A stretch of 64,000 nt of DNA from JAIROC01 sp031553535 (GTDB lineage: Bacteria > Bacteroidota > Bacteroidia > Bacteroidales > WCHB1-69). Under the pieces are notes generated by a model, which did no database searches, was not told the origin of the DNA, and saw only the letters and a program-made list of their open reading frames with translations. Below, one piece after another: positions 1 through 8,666 of the stretch. How positions within the stretch are numbered: the stretch's first letter is position 1; every line of letters starts with the position of its first letter. The position numbers were made by a program, and so were the translations under genes. The stretch covers positions 1-64,000 of the forward strand of contig JAVBLM010000005.1 in the NCBI GenBank assembly GCA_031553535.1. The letters are read 5' to 3'.

Positions 1-237
1 ATCCAGGTAATAGGCCCAGCAGGCATATTTTGCCTTAAATGTTTCTTCATTGGAAGTTGTTATGGTAATACCTTCTTCACTTGGAGTGTTGACATGGACG
101 TACAAAAACTCATCCTGTATCATTTCATTTTGCAGATGTTCTCTCACAATAGTGTCTGCTTGTCCTTGCGTAATTTGTGCAGGAAGGTATGCCGCCCAGA
201 CGACTAAAACTAACATTAGAATAAAATGCTTTTTCAT
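1..237 (-). CDS. Secreted protein of unknown function, N-terminal part (runs off the window)
   Basis: The reading frame starts at 237 and is open to the window edge, giving 79 residues. It begins MKKHFILMLVLVVWAAYLPAQ, a typical Sec signal peptide with a hydrophobic core and a likely cleavage after Ala-Gln, so the product is exported. The mature part visible (ITQGQADTIVREHLQNE...) has no motif I recognise. In Bacteroidales such proteins often end in a type IX sorting domain, but that end lies outside the window. Function unknown; that it is a real gene is likely from the signal peptide and the uninterrupted frame. Confidence 0.6.
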   Translation of the reverse strand, partial: MKKHFILMLVLVVWAAYLPAQITQGQADTIVREHLQNEMIQDEFLYVHVNTPSEEGITITTSNEETFKAKYACWAYYLD

Positions 238-413
238 GACGCATATTTTTTGGTTTATGTATGAATGATACCAAATAACTCAAATATGTTGCCTGAATGT
301 TTAACTTTTTTACGAGAAAAGTTAAACGCGGCTTGTAGTGCCTGAAAATTCAGGAAAAATAATAAATTAATCAGCGGTTATTTCATTCTTTTTGAGTTTA
401 AAGCTTTAATAGT

Positions 414-626
414 TTATTCTTTTATTATCTTCTTCAAAACACTCCCTTTTTCTGCTTGAATCTTTATAAAATAAATACCTGCGGGTAGATAAGAAATATC
501 TATTATTATTATTCTGTTCTGTCTGTTGCTTGTATAACATCATATATTTCGTAATTAACTTCGTTGAGGGTAATATGTAATTTATAATTGATCTGTGCTT
601 GAATTGGGGGAAAACGTAAGGCAGGC
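414..626 (-). pseudogene. Frameshifted relic of a type IX secretion C-terminal sorting domain
   Basis: Two minus-strand frames carry complementary parts of a type A sorting domain. The distal frame reads ISYLPAGIYFIKIQAEKG then SVLKKIIKE and a stop at 414-416, matching the conserved LxxGxYxxxI...G....kii form. The upstream part, INYKLHITLNEVNYEIYDVI, is in another frame that stops near 517. No intact gene lies upstream. I read this as the decayed 3' end of a gene for a secreted surface protein. Seen: the two motif halves and the frame break. Inferred: the family assignment. Confidence 0.5.
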
Positions 627-730
627 TTCTTCACTTTATTCTTTCAATCTATAACCTTTAACCTGCCGTTTTTAACATGGTTTTTGTCCTTTTACCTGGA
701 TGAATATATAAAAAGGATAAATTATTTTTT

Positions 731-738
731 TACTTTTG
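731..738 (+). promoter_or_regulatory. Bacteroidota -7 element (TACTTTTG) for the aldo/keto reductase operon
   Basis: TACTTTTG fits the TAnnTTTG consensus of the Bacteroidota housekeeping sigma factor. It lies about 115 bases before the reductase start, in an AT-rich leader. Confidence 0.4.
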
Positions 739-852
739 TAAAAGAATTAGCTGGTTTTATGCTATACTTGCAAATTTGTCAGAAGAGAAAAGTTTTTGGA
801 ATAGAACAATAAGCCGATATATAACAACAAATAAATATCAGACAAATCAAAT

Positions 853-2241
853 ATGGAGGAAAACAATAACAAACACATGAACCGCCGAAAGTTCCTGAAA
901 GTACTGGGTGGTGGAGCTGCTGCCACAACGGCATTGGCGGCTTGTAATTTTACCGGTTCGAAGAACGATGAGCAGATATTTGATAAAACGGATGTTCCCA
1001 CTGATAAAATGACCTACCGTACCAATCGTCATACAGGCGATAAGGTTTCCCTGTTGGGATACGGATGCATGCGTTGGCCGTTGCGTACCAATGCAAGCGG
1101 GGAAGAGGAAGTAGACCAGGATGCGGTGAACGATCTGGTAGATTATGCCATTGCGCACGGCGTTAATTATTTTGATACATCGCCGCGTTATGTACGGGGA
1201 ATGTCGGAAAAAGCCACAGGCATTGCGCTCAGCCGTCACCCGAGGGATAAGTATTTTATTGCTACCAAAATGTCCAACCAGGCAGAAGATCGGCATTTGC
1301 GTACCCTGGAAGGTTCTATTGCCATGTATCGCAAATCAATGGAAGACTTACAAGTAGATTATTTGGACTATTACCTGCTCCATGGTATTGGTGGCGGTGA
1401 TGGGATAAAAACATATAATAACCGTTTTATCGATAACGGAATGCTGGATTTCCTGCTCAAAGAAAAGGAGGCCGGGCGTATCCGTAACCTTGGTTGGTCT
1501 TTTCACGGGGATGTTGCTGTGTTTGACCATGTGCTCGCCTCCGGAGTCCACTGGGATTTTGCTATGATACAGCTTAATTATGTAGACTGGAAAAATGCTT
1601 CCGGATGGAATGTCAATGCGGATTATCTCTATGGTGAACTTGTCAAATATAATGTTCCTGCGGTAGTAATGGAGCCTTTATTAGGTGGACGCCTTTCCCG
1701 GTTGAATGCACATTCGCTGGAGATATTACAGAAGATACGCTCCGGTGCCAGCCCGGCAAACTGGGCATTCCGTTATGCAGGCACACCCGAAAATGTATTG
1801 ACCGTACTCAGCGGCATGGTTTATATGGAACACCTGCAGGAGAATATACGTACTTATTCCCCTCTGGAACCGCTCAACGACCAGGAATATAAGGTGCTGG
1901 AGGAAATTACGGAGTTAATGCTCCGTTCCGATTATATTCCATGTACCGAATGCCAGTACTGTATGCCGTGCCCATATGGATTGGATATTCCCGGCACGTT
2001 TGCCCATTACAACCGCTGCATCACGCAGGGAAATATTCCCAAAGAGGCACAGGATGAGAACTACCGCAAAGCGCGCCGTGCGTTTCTGATCGGATACGAC
2101 CGGAGTGTTCCCAAACTAAGGCAGGCCAATCATTGCATTAACTGTAACCAATGCATCCCTGATTGCCCGCAGCGTATCAATATTCCCGAGGAAATGTATA
2201 AGATCGACAAGTTTGTCGAACAATTGAAAATTAACGGTTAA
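853..2241 (+). CDS. Tat-type aldo/keto reductase with C-terminal 4Fe-4S ferredoxin domain
   Basis: 462 residues. The N-terminus holds a twin-arginine signal (NRRKFLKVLGGGAAATTALAA) followed by Cys, so export by Tat and possibly lipid attachment are likely. The central barrel shows the AKR catalytic tetrad: Asp and Tyr in FDTSPRY, Lys in FIATKMS, His in LLHGIG. The C-terminal third has two cysteine clusters, CTECQYCMPCPYG and CINCNQCIPDCPQ, expected to bind 4Fe-4S centres. Members of this fused family are common in anaerobes; substrates are mostly unknown. An internal Met at 877 just before the Tat motif is an alternative start. The gene is 23 bases before the NapH/NapG-like gene, which suggests a shared redox function. 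Confidence 0.85.
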   Translation: MEENNNKHMNRRKFLKVLGGGAAATTALAACNFTGSKNDEQIFDKTDVPTDKMTYRTNRHTGDKVSLLGYGCMRWPLRTNASGEEEVDQDAVNDLVDYAIAHGVNYFDTSPRYVRGMSEKATGIALSRHPRDKYFIATKMSNQAEDRHLRTLEGSIAMYRKSMEDLQVDYLDYYLLHGIGGGDGIKTYNNRFIDNGMLDFLLKEKEAGRIRNLGWSFHGDVAVFDHVLASGVHWDFAMIQLNYVDWKNASGWNVNADYLYGELVKYNVPAVVMEPLLGGRLSRLNAHSLEILQKIRSGASPANWAFRYAGTPENVLTVLSGMVYMEHLQENIRTYSPLEPLNDQEYKVLEEITELMLRSDYIPCTECQYCMPCPYGLDIPGTFAHYNRCITQGNIPKEAQDENYRKARRAFLIGYDRSVPKLRQANHCINCNQCIPDCPQRINIPEEMYKIDKFVEQLKING

Positions 2242-2264
2242 ACTTTTAAAACAATCAGATAGTT

Positions 2265-3749
2265 ATGTTAAGAAAAATAAGAATAGCCGCTGCCATTGTT
2301 TGTTTTACTCTCATCACTTTGTTATTCCTTGACTTTACGGGAACCTTGCATGCCTGGTTCGGATGGCTGGCAAAGATACAGTTCCTTCCGGCGCTGCTGG
2401 CAGTGAATATTGCCGTTGTGATAGGGTTGATACTCCTTACGTTGATTTTCGGACGTATATATTGTTCTGTTATTTGTCCGTTGGGTGTTTTGCAGGATAT
2501 TATCTCCTGGACAGCCGGAAAACGGAAGAAATACCGCTTCTCGTATTCACCCGCAATAAAATGGTTGCGTTATGGGTTGCTGGGGATATTCTGTATTGCA
2601 TTGATAGGAGGGGTAAGCACTGTGGTTTCTTTGCTGGAGCCTTATAGTGCTTATGGTCGCATTGCTTCCAACCTGTTGGCTCCCCTATACCAGGGAATAA
2701 ATAATATATTAGCTTATTTTGCCGAAAGAGTAGACAGTTATGCCTTTTATTCGGTAGATATATGGATCAAAAGCATACCTGTATTCCTTGTTGCTATTAT
2801 TACGTTGATAGCTGTTTTTGTACTGGCGTGGCGTAACGGAAGGACCTATTGCAATACCATTTGTCCGGTAGGAACGGTGCTGGGACTTATTTCTCGCTTC
2901 TCTATTTTTAAACCTCGTTTCAGTGGCGTGAATTGTAATAATTGCGGATTGTGTGAACGGACATGTAAAGCATCTTGTATCAATTCCAAGGAAGGTAAGA
3001 TAGATTACAGTAGATGTGTTTCCTGTATGGACTGTATAAACACATGTCATAAAGGCTCATTAAAATATCTCCCCAAACTAAAACCGGAAAAAAGGATGAA
3101 GTCTGCCCAAGGAAATGATACCGATAATTCCCGTCGTAAATTCCTTTCCCTTACTGCTGCTATGGCTGCCACTTCCGCCTTGAAGGCGCAGACAGGCAAA
3201 GTGGATGGAGGGCTGGCCATTATCGAAGATAAGAAGATACCTAACCGGTCTACACACATAACGCCTCCGGGATCATCCGGAATACGTCATTTCAATCAGC
3301 ATTGTACGGCTTGCCAGTTGTGTGTGTCGGTTTGTCCCAATCAGATATTACGTCCTTCTGTTGGTATTGAACGATTTATGCAGCCGGAAATGTCTTACGA
3401 ACGCGGATATTGCCGTCCGGAATGTACCAAATGTTCGGAAGTTTGCCCTACGGGCGCTATCAAACGGATAGATACGGCAGAGAAATCGTCTATACAGATA
3501 GGCAGGGCTGTATTTATCAAAGAAAATTGTGTGGTAAACACCGACAATGTCAGTTGCGGGAACTGTGCACGGCATTGTCCCACAGGTGCTATTCACATGA
3601 TTCCTAAAGATGGTACTCCCGATGCTTTGACAACACCTGTAGTAGATACCGAACGTTGTATAGGCTGTGGTGCATGCGAATACCTTTGTCCGGCAAGACC
3701 ATTCAGCGCCATCTATGTAGAAGGTAATGAGAGACACCACTTTGTGTAA
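2265..3749 (+). CDS. NapH/NapG-like membrane iron-sulfur protein with internal Tat-like motif
   Basis: 494 residues. The N-terminal half resembles NapH/CcoG-type proteins: about four or five membrane segments, CxxxCP motifs (CSVICPLG, CNTICPVG) and two ferredoxin motifs (CNNCGLCERTC, CVSCMDC). Near residue 285 there is SRRKFLSLTAAMAATSALKAQ-type sequence, a twin-arginine motif followed by a hydrophobic stretch. The rest is a NapG-like polyferredoxin with four cysteine clusters (CTACQLCVSVCP, CTKCSEVCP, CGNCARHCP, CIGCGACEYLCP). It probably passes electrons from quinol across the membrane to the adjacent exported reductase. The order looks like a fusion of a NapH-like and a NapG-like protein. 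Electron partner and direction are inferred. Confidence 0.8.
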   Translation: MLRKIRIAAAIVCFTLITLLFLDFTGTLHAWFGWLAKIQFLPALLAVNIAVVIGLILLTLIFGRIYCSVICPLGVLQDIISWTAGKRKKYRFSYSPAIKWLRYGLLGIFCIALIGGVSTVVSLLEPYSAYGRIASNLLAPLYQGINNILAYFAERVDSYAFYSVDIWIKSIPVFLVAIITLIAVFVLAWRNGRTYCNTICPVGTVLGLISRFSIFKPRFSGVNCNNCGLCERTCKASCINSKEGKIDYSRCVSCMDCINTCHKGSLKYLPKLKPEKRMKSAQGNDTDNSRRKFLSLTAAMAATSALKAQTGKVDGGLAIIEDKKIPNRSTHITPPGSSGIRHFNQHCTACQLCVSVCPNQILRPSVGIERFMQPEMSYERGYCRPECTKCSEVCPTGAIKRIDTAEKSSIQIGRAVFIKENCVVNTDNVSCGNCARHCPTGAIHMIPKDGTPDALTTPVVDTERCIGCGACEYLCPARPFSAIYVEGNERHHFV

Positions 3750-3763
3750 TGATTAATGATTAG

Positions 3764-3869
3764 TTGTTAGTGGTTAATAACGCGGAACAAACAAAAGAGC
3801 ATCATCGACAAAACCTTAAGGGTTCGACAGAGTCAACCACATTTGCAATTAACCACTAATCACTAACAA
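3764..3869. repeat. Inverted repeat in the convergent intergenic gap
   Basis: A run near 3768-3779 (gttagtggttaat) is matched in reverse at 3847-3868 (attaaccactaatcactaac). The arms can form a long imperfect hairpin between two convergent genes. It may end transcription from both sides, or be one of the low-complexity intergenic repeats common in this phylum. No coding sequence is seen here. Confidence 0.4.
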
Positions 3870-4454
3870 TTATTGCACACTATTTATTTTGAAGATCAAC
3901 AAACTGGTCGCTTCATCGAGTTTGTTATACAGTGCCTCTTCCTGTTCACGTACCTGACTGGAATATTCCAGTTTGACATCGTTTGCCTGTTCAATACATA
4001 ATAGCTCACTATGTTCGTTGTTTATTTTTTTGATTTGAGCTATATCGCGGTTTAACGAATTATCAAGATTCGAATTTTTAATAAGGGAAACGAGTGTATC
4101 TAATTTATTACAGGATATATCAAGGAGGTTTTTAATGGAAAGATAATTCTCCGGAGATATGATAGAACTCCCTTGTACCAACATATTTATACGCCTTAGC
4201 AACGCTTGATAATCAGATATCCGGTCTTCTAAAATATTTTTCCGGTCCCTCATCGTCTGTAATCTTCTGTCAAGTACAGCCGGAACATACACTGCAAGAA
4301 ATACGGTTGCAACAAGTGTTGCTAAATCGATGAGATTAATCTCTTCCGCTAAAGGCATTGTGCCATAATGACCTAAAGCTATTCCTACAACCGCACCTAC
4401 AATCACAAGAGACAGATAAAGAAGCACCTTGAATATCTTTTCACTTTTTTTCAT
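3870..4454 (-). CDS. Membrane protein with cytoplasmic coiled coil, function unknown
   Basis: 194 residues. Two hydrophobic segments near the N-terminus (LLYLSLVIVGAVVGIALGHY and LIDLATLVATVFLAVYVPAV) are followed by about 130 residues rich in charged and Leu/Ile residues, consistent with helices or a coiled coil. No catalytic motif is visible and I do not recognise the family. A CAAAATTA at 4488-4495 (TAATTTTG on this strand) is a plausible promoter 34 bases upstream. The gene stands alone between convergent and divergent neighbours. Confidence 0.6.
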   Translation of the reverse strand: MKKSEKIFKVLLYLSLVIVGAVVGIALGHYGTMPLAEEINLIDLATLVATVFLAVYVPAVLDRRLQTMRDRKNILEDRISDYQALLRRINMLVQGSSIISPENYLSIKNLLDISCNKLDTLVSLIKNSNLDNSLNRDIAQIKKINNEHSELLCIEQANDVKLEYSSQVREQEEALYNKLDEATSLLIFKINSVQ

Positions 4455-4648
4455 TATTTAGTATTTTATTTAGATTTTGCATTGAAACAAAATTATCAAA
4501 AAAAAGTTTGAAAAAACAAATTATGAACAATTTGATATGTAATTTTGTAACAAATGGAAAGTAGTATAAGAATCCCTTTTACTGTTTTGAGATTTAAATA
4601 GATGAAAGGATAGTTTTTATAATTATTTATTCTACTTATAATCTAAAT

Positions 4649-5545
4649 ATGAAATTCAGGGCGATTCTTGCATGTATATTATGGGGTTCCGCATTTGCCG
4701 GAGCAAAGATCGGGTTTCAATATGCTGATCCTATCTATCTTTCCGGTATGCGTTTTACTTTGGCAGGACTTTTATTGATTCCGGTAATGATTGTTAAGAA
4801 AGTACATTTTTTCGATGCGCTTAAACATTGGCGATTTATGTTGCTGTTTGCTTTTATACAGACTTTTCTACAATACGGATTATTTTTCATGGGATTGAAT
4901 AAAGTACCCGGTGCAATATCTGCTATTATTATTGGGGCAGGCCCTTTGTTTGTGGCCATCATGGCACATTTTACACTTCAGGATGATAAAATGAGCCTGC
5001 GGAAAATAGTCGCTATTGTTTTGGGTATTTCCGGCATTGTATTTATCAGTTTGTCGCAAGGTGAAATTTCGTCAAACAATCCTTCTTTTTATGCAGGAGT
5101 GGGGTTGTTGGTTTTGAGCAATATAATTGGAAGTTACACCAATATTATGGTTGTAAAGAAAAAATCTTATAATATATCGCCTTTTGTTTTAACTTCTTTT
5201 GCGAACTTTACAGGAGGAATTATGCTGCTTATTGCATCATTTATTATAGAGAAACCAGAGATAAAGGTATACCCACCGGAGTTTTATGGTGCTTTGTTAT
5301 GGCTTGCCCTTATACCGGCCGTTTCTTTTTCCCTATGGTACGGATTATTGCAAAGACCCGGTGTTAAAGTTTCGGAACTTAATATGTGGAAGTTTGTCGT
5401 TCCGGTAACCGGTTGTATTTTGAGTTGGTTGTTGTTACCCGGAGAATCCCCGACAGTTACATCGGTAATGGGAATTATTATTATCACTTTTGCATTGCAA
5501 TTGCAACAACTGCCCAGCAATTTCTTTATGAAAATCAGGAAATAA
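4649..5545 (+). CDS. EamA/DMT-family transporter
   Basis: 298 residues with about ten predicted membrane helices arranged as two five-helix repeats, the EamA/RhaT layout. The opening LACILWGSAFAGAKIGFQYA is the characteristic first helix (WG..F...K) of the family, and a second EamA repeat begins near residue 150. Members export amino acids or metabolites; the substrate cannot be told from sequence. Single-gene unit; a TAATTTTG at 4540-4547 may be its promoter, and a strong hairpin follows the stop. Confidence 0.85.
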   Translation: MKFRAILACILWGSAFAGAKIGFQYADPIYLSGMRFTLAGLLLIPVMIVKKVHFFDALKHWRFMLLFAFIQTFLQYGLFFMGLNKVPGAISAIIIGAGPLFVAIMAHFTLQDDKMSLRKIVAIVLGISGIVFISLSQGEISSNNPSFYAGVGLLVLSNIIGSYTNIMVVKKKSYNISPFVLTSFANFTGGIMLLIASFIIEKPEIKVYPPEFYGALLWLALIPAVSFSLWYGLLQRPGVKVSELNMWKFVVPVTGCILSWLLLPGESPTVTSVMGIIIITFALQLQQLPSNFFMKIRK

Positions 5546-5640
5546 TAAGAAATAGGAACGTTATATATCTGCTATATTTTAAAGTTTATTATCTTGTAAT
5601 ATTTACAAGTATTTGTTTCTTGTCGGGTAAATAAACAAAA

Positions 5641-5677
5641 AAACGAGATTCGGATAAATAGATGAATCTCGTTTTTT
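5641..5677. terminator. Bidirectional intrinsic terminator
   Basis: Arms AACGAGATTC and GAATCTCGTT pair around a 12-base loop, with an A run before and a T run after. It serves the EamA gene on the plus strand and the lipoprotein gene on the minus strand. Confidence 0.8.
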
Positions 5678-5697
5678 AAATAATCAAAAAAGTTTTA

Positions 5698-6099
5698 CTA
5701 TTTTGTACCGTCGTATGTTACAACAGTAAGATCTGCTATTCCTGCCACATTATAAGTTAACTTCATGTTTACCGAGTTATCAGAAAAAGTGAAAGTGGCT
5801 TTTGCATTTTCAATTTGATCCAATGTAATGCTCGAATTGATTAATTGGATAATAGTTACAAGCATAGTTCCGGTTGCTGTATATACTCCGTCTGATGTTT
5901 TTGTAAGAGGATAACCATACAAAGTTAAAGCATCATCGGTAAGTCCTTCTATAAAGGTAAGTTTTATATTAGATTTACTCTGCCCTGCAGAAGTTATACT
6001 CCCTGTATATGTTCCGGCATAGCTTGTATCATTTTTTTTACAGCTAATAGTAGATATTGCCAAAACGGCAACGAATAATAATGTAAGCGTTTGTTTCAT
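5698..6099 (-). CDS. Small lipoprotein, function unknown
   Basis: 133 residues. The start MKQTLTLLFVAVLAISTISCKK is a lipoprotein signal with a lipobox ending at Cys20. The mature part is Thr/Ser/Gly-rich with alternating hydrophobic residues, suggesting a small beta barrel or beta sandwich of the calycin-like type often seen in Bacteroidales lipoproteins; that fold is inferred. A TACCTTTG promoter element is 42 bases upstream on the same strand. Stands alone. Confidence 0.6.
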   Translation of the reverse strand: MKQTLTLLFVAVLAISTISCKKNDTSYAGTYTGSITSAGQSKSNIKLTFIEGLTDDALTLYGYPLTKTSDGVYTATGTMLVTIIQLINSSITLDQIENAKATFTFSDNSVNMKLTYNVAGIADLTVVTYDGTK

Positions 6100-6140
6100 T
6101 TTATTTTTTTATTTAGTTAAAATTATTTAGAAAAATTGTG

Positions 6141-6148
6141 CAAAGGTA
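6141..6148 (-). promoter_or_regulatory. -7 element TACCTTTG for the small lipoprotein gene
   Basis: CAAAGGTA on the plus strand reads TACCTTTG on the gene strand. A TTTG about 20 bases further upstream could be the -33 element. Confidence 0.5.
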
Positions 6149-6368
6149 ATCGATTTTTTAAATGAAACAAGCAAACTGTTAATTTGTTTTTATCATCAAG
6201 AAAAATAAATTGTATAATTGTCAAAAAAGGAATTTAATTGAACCATGATGCATCTAATTAGCGAATAATATTTCTTAAATTAGATATAAAGAGAAATAAA
6301 CACATACTGCTTTATTCAAATATCTGGGTGTCTGTTTTATTACTATTTTTGTAAAAATATTTATCAGG

Positions 6369-6917
6369 ATGAAAGATCTTTCTTTACATATAATGGATAT
6401 TCTTCAAAACTCAATCCGGGCAGGTGCAACACGTATTGAGCTTGATATAATTGAAGATACAAAAAGGGATACGTATCAGTTGGTGTTTATTGATAATGGA
6501 TCGGGAATGGATGAGGAGACGGTACAAAAAGTTATTGATCCCTTCTTTACCACAAGAACAGTTAGGAAGGTAGGGTTGGGACTTCCTTTATTAAAACAGA
6601 ATGCAGAAAAAACAGGTGGAAGCTTGGAAATAGATTCAGAATTAGGCAAAGGAACCAAAGTAACTGCCATTTTCTCTCATCAACATATCGATCGTCCTTC
6701 TTTAGGAGATGTTGCCGGAGCAATTGTGTTAACGGCTTCTGCCTATCCGGATATTCATTTTATATATAAACATGAGAAAGATGGAAAAGAATTTGTTTTT
6801 GATACGGAAGAAATCAATGAAGCCTTAGACGGTATTTCTATTCAGGAACCCGAAATTATCAAATATTTACGGGAGATGATTTCCGAAAACTTGAAAGAAA
6901 TAGGAGTTGATTCTTAG
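6369..6917 (+). CDS. GHKL/histidine-kinase-like ATP-binding protein
   Basis: 182 residues. The N-box ILQNSIRAGA, G1 box FIDNGSGMD and G2 region VRKVGLGLPLLKQNAE show an HATPase_c fold, but there is no histidine phosphoacceptor, sensor or HAMP domain. Stand-alone proteins of this kind (MKDLSLHI...QNS start) occur in clostridia and Bacteroidales near NuoE-like and FeFe-hydrogenase maturation or subunit genes, and may act like anti-sigma-type switches. No such neighbour remains here: the gene is followed only by a broken small gene. Role unknown. Confidence 0.75.
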   Translation: MKDLSLHIMDILQNSIRAGATRIELDIIEDTKRDTYQLVFIDNGSGMDEETVQKVIDPFFTTRTVRKVGLGLPLLKQNAEKTGGSLEIDSELGKGTKVTAIFSHQHIDRPSLGDVAGAIVLTASAYPDIHFIYKHEKDGKEFVFDTEEINEALDGISIQEPEIIKYLREMISENLKEIGVDS

Positions 6918-6942
6918 AAAGTGAATATAAATACATCAAACT

Positions 6943-7106
6943 ATGGCAATAATTAAAAAACCACGCGTGACCGTTTTATCTGATTGAAAATACACTAATC
7001 CAAAAAGAGGGCGATAAAATCAAAAAGACCAAAACCCATTGAAGACCTTGCCGATCGTATTGTGCGGGAACGCACCGAGTATCGCATGATTTTGCTTAAC
7101 GATTAA
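6943..7106 (+). pseudogene. Broken small gene, three frames joined by two frameshifts
   Basis: Starting at 6943, the frame reads MAIIKKPRVTVLSD and stops. The next frame continues LIENTLIQKEGDKIKKTKT and stops, and the third gives KPIEDLADRIVRERTEYRMI, ending LLND and a stop at 7104-7106. The three pieces run head to tail without overlap and keep a similar basic composition, as expected for a gene of about 55 codons damaged by two indels. It follows the GHKL gene by 25 bases, so it may once have been its partner. Family not recognised. Confidence 0.4.
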
Positions 7107-7334
7107 TGCGAATCAAGAGTTGAAAATAGGATTAATGTTCAGATATATGAAATAGATAACAGAAGTTAAACAAGTCAGAGGTAATAATTGCAACAGGCAG
7201 AAGAAAGAAAGGGTAAAACCAATAAAATAAATAAAAAGCAGAAAGCAAATCGTCAAATAGCCAGACCAACACATATCCAACCAAACAATTTACCTTTTTA
7301 AATGTTTAAAACGATGTTATAGCATATTTTTTGT
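7107..7334. other. Intergenic stretch with the head of a dispersed repeat
   Basis: No gene is visible. From 7158 to about 7250 it holds a degenerate copy of the head of the dispersed repeat seen complete at 55956 and 59020 (AACAGAAGTT, then CAGGCAGAAG and GGGTAAAACC). The tail half is missing. Confidence 0.45.
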
Positions 7335-7342
7335 TAGCTTTG
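7335..7342 (+). promoter_or_regulatory. -7 element TAGCTTTG for the cbpA-cbpM operon
   Basis: TAGCTTTG fits TAnnTTTG and lies 23 bases before the cbpA start, giving a short leader. Confidence 0.55.
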
Positions 7343-7365
7343 CATTAAAATAAAGAAGATAAATT

Positions 7366-8283
7366 ATGGCATTTATAGACTATTATAGCATCCTGGGTGT
7401 TGATCGAAAAGCATCGGCTGATGATATCAAAAAGGCATATCGGAAGTTGGCGCGGAAGTATCATCCTGATGTAAATCCGGATGATTCGAATGCTCATTCT
7501 AAGTTTCAACAGATAAACGAAGCAAATGAAGTATTGAGCGATCCTGAAAAAAGGAGAAAGTACGATGAGTACGGGGAAAACTGGAAGCACGCGGATGAAT
7601 ATGAAAAGGCTCATCGTGAGCAAGCCAAGCATGGAGGCTTTTCGAGTGATTTTGGAGGAGGAGGCTATTCGTATGGCTTTTCCGGAGATGATTTAGGTGG
7701 TGGATTTTCTGATTTTTTCGAATCACTTTTTGGAAATAGCGCTCGCGCGGGTGCGGGTGGAAGAAGGTCGGCTGGATATAAAGGGAATGATTATAATGCG
7801 GAACTGCATATTAGTCTACATAATGCTGCACAAACACATAAGCAAACGCTGACTGTTAACGGGAAGAATATCCGTATTACGGTTCCTGCCGGTGTTACGG
7901 ATGGACAAGTTATCAAACTGAAAGGGCAGGGAGGGCCGGGAGTAAATGGCGGGCCCAATGGTGATTTATATATAACATTTGTAATTGCGAAGGATCATGA
8001 ATTTCAACGAAAGGGGAATGACTTATATGCAACGGTTCCATTGGATCTTTATACTGCAGTATTGGGTGGGGAAACTACTGTTAATACATTAGATGGTAAG
8101 GTGAAACTGAAAGTGAAACCAGAAACCCAGAATGGAACCAAGATACGTTTGAAAGGAAAGGGATTTCCTGTTTATAAAGAGGAAGGTCATTTCGGGGATC
8201 TATTTATCACCTATTCCATTAAAATTCCCACAGGGCTGACAGAAAAGCAAAAAGAACTGTTTCAACAATTAGCTAATTCTTAA
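7366..8283 (+). CDS. cbpA: J-domain co-chaperone, CbpA-like
   Basis: 305 residues. The J domain covers about residues 4-70 with the HPD motif at 33-35, needed to stimulate DnaK. A Gly/Phe-rich linker follows (about 85-125: GGFSSDFGGGGYSYGFSG). There is no CxxCxGxG zinc-finger region, which separates it from DnaJ. The C-terminal half is the two beta-barrel substrate-binding domains (NGKNIRITVPAGVTDGQVIK; LKGKGFP). Length and layout match CbpA. The next gene, 11 bases downstream, encodes a CbpM-like modulator, which strengthens the call. Confidence 0.92.
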   Translation: MAFIDYYSILGVDRKASADDIKKAYRKLARKYHPDVNPDDSNAHSKFQQINEANEVLSDPEKRRKYDEYGENWKHADEYEKAHREQAKHGGFSSDFGGGGYSYGFSGDDLGGGFSDFFESLFGNSARAGAGGRRSAGYKGNDYNAELHISLHNAAQTHKQTLTVNGKNIRITVPAGVTDGQVIKLKGQGGPGVNGGPNGDLYITFVIAKDHEFQRKGNDLYATVPLDLYTAVLGGETTVNTLDGKVKLKVKPETQNGTKIRLKGKGFPVYKEEGHFGDLFITYSIKIPTGLTEKQKELFQQLANS

Positions 8284-8294
8284 TCAAAAAAGGT

Positions 8295-8612
8295 ATGGAT
8301 CAAGATTTAATTTTATTAAGTGAATATTGTGATAATAGCCGTGTAGAGCTTGAATTTGTGTTGTTGTTGGAAGATGAAGGTCTGATCGAGACACAAATAT
8401 ATGATAATGCTAAATATCTTCAATCATCTCAACTAAAAGATCTGGAGACTTTTTCCCGCTTGCATTACGATTTATCGATTAATATTGAAGGGATTGATGT
8501 TATTAATAACCTGTTAAACAAAGTCCGGAAAATGGAGTGGGAGCTTTCCGTCCTGCGCAGGCAACTTGATATGGATCCATTTATGGCAGATGATTTCTTT
8601 GACGAATTCTGA
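8295..8612 (+). CDS. cbpM: CbpM-like chaperone modulator
   Basis: 105 residues. CbpM proteins bind the J domain of CbpA and block its contact with DnaK. The sequence has the family's layout: an N-terminal MerR-like helical part (LLSEYCDNSRVELEFVLLLE, with a short DEGLI turn), then LETFSRLHYDLSINIEGIDV and a C-terminal helix (VRKMEWELSVLRRQLD). Its position directly after cbpA is the usual one. The E. coli protein binds CbpA reversibly; here that is inferred. Confidence 0.8.
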   Translation: MDQDLILLSEYCDNSRVELEFVLLLEDEGLIETQIYDNAKYLQSSQLKDLETFSRLHYDLSINIEGIDVINNLLNKVRKMEWELSVLRRQLDMDPFMADDFFDEF

Positions 8613-8666
8613 TTTCCAATAGTTCCGTAAATGCCTATGATAGAGCAGGTAATTGTATCTGATATA

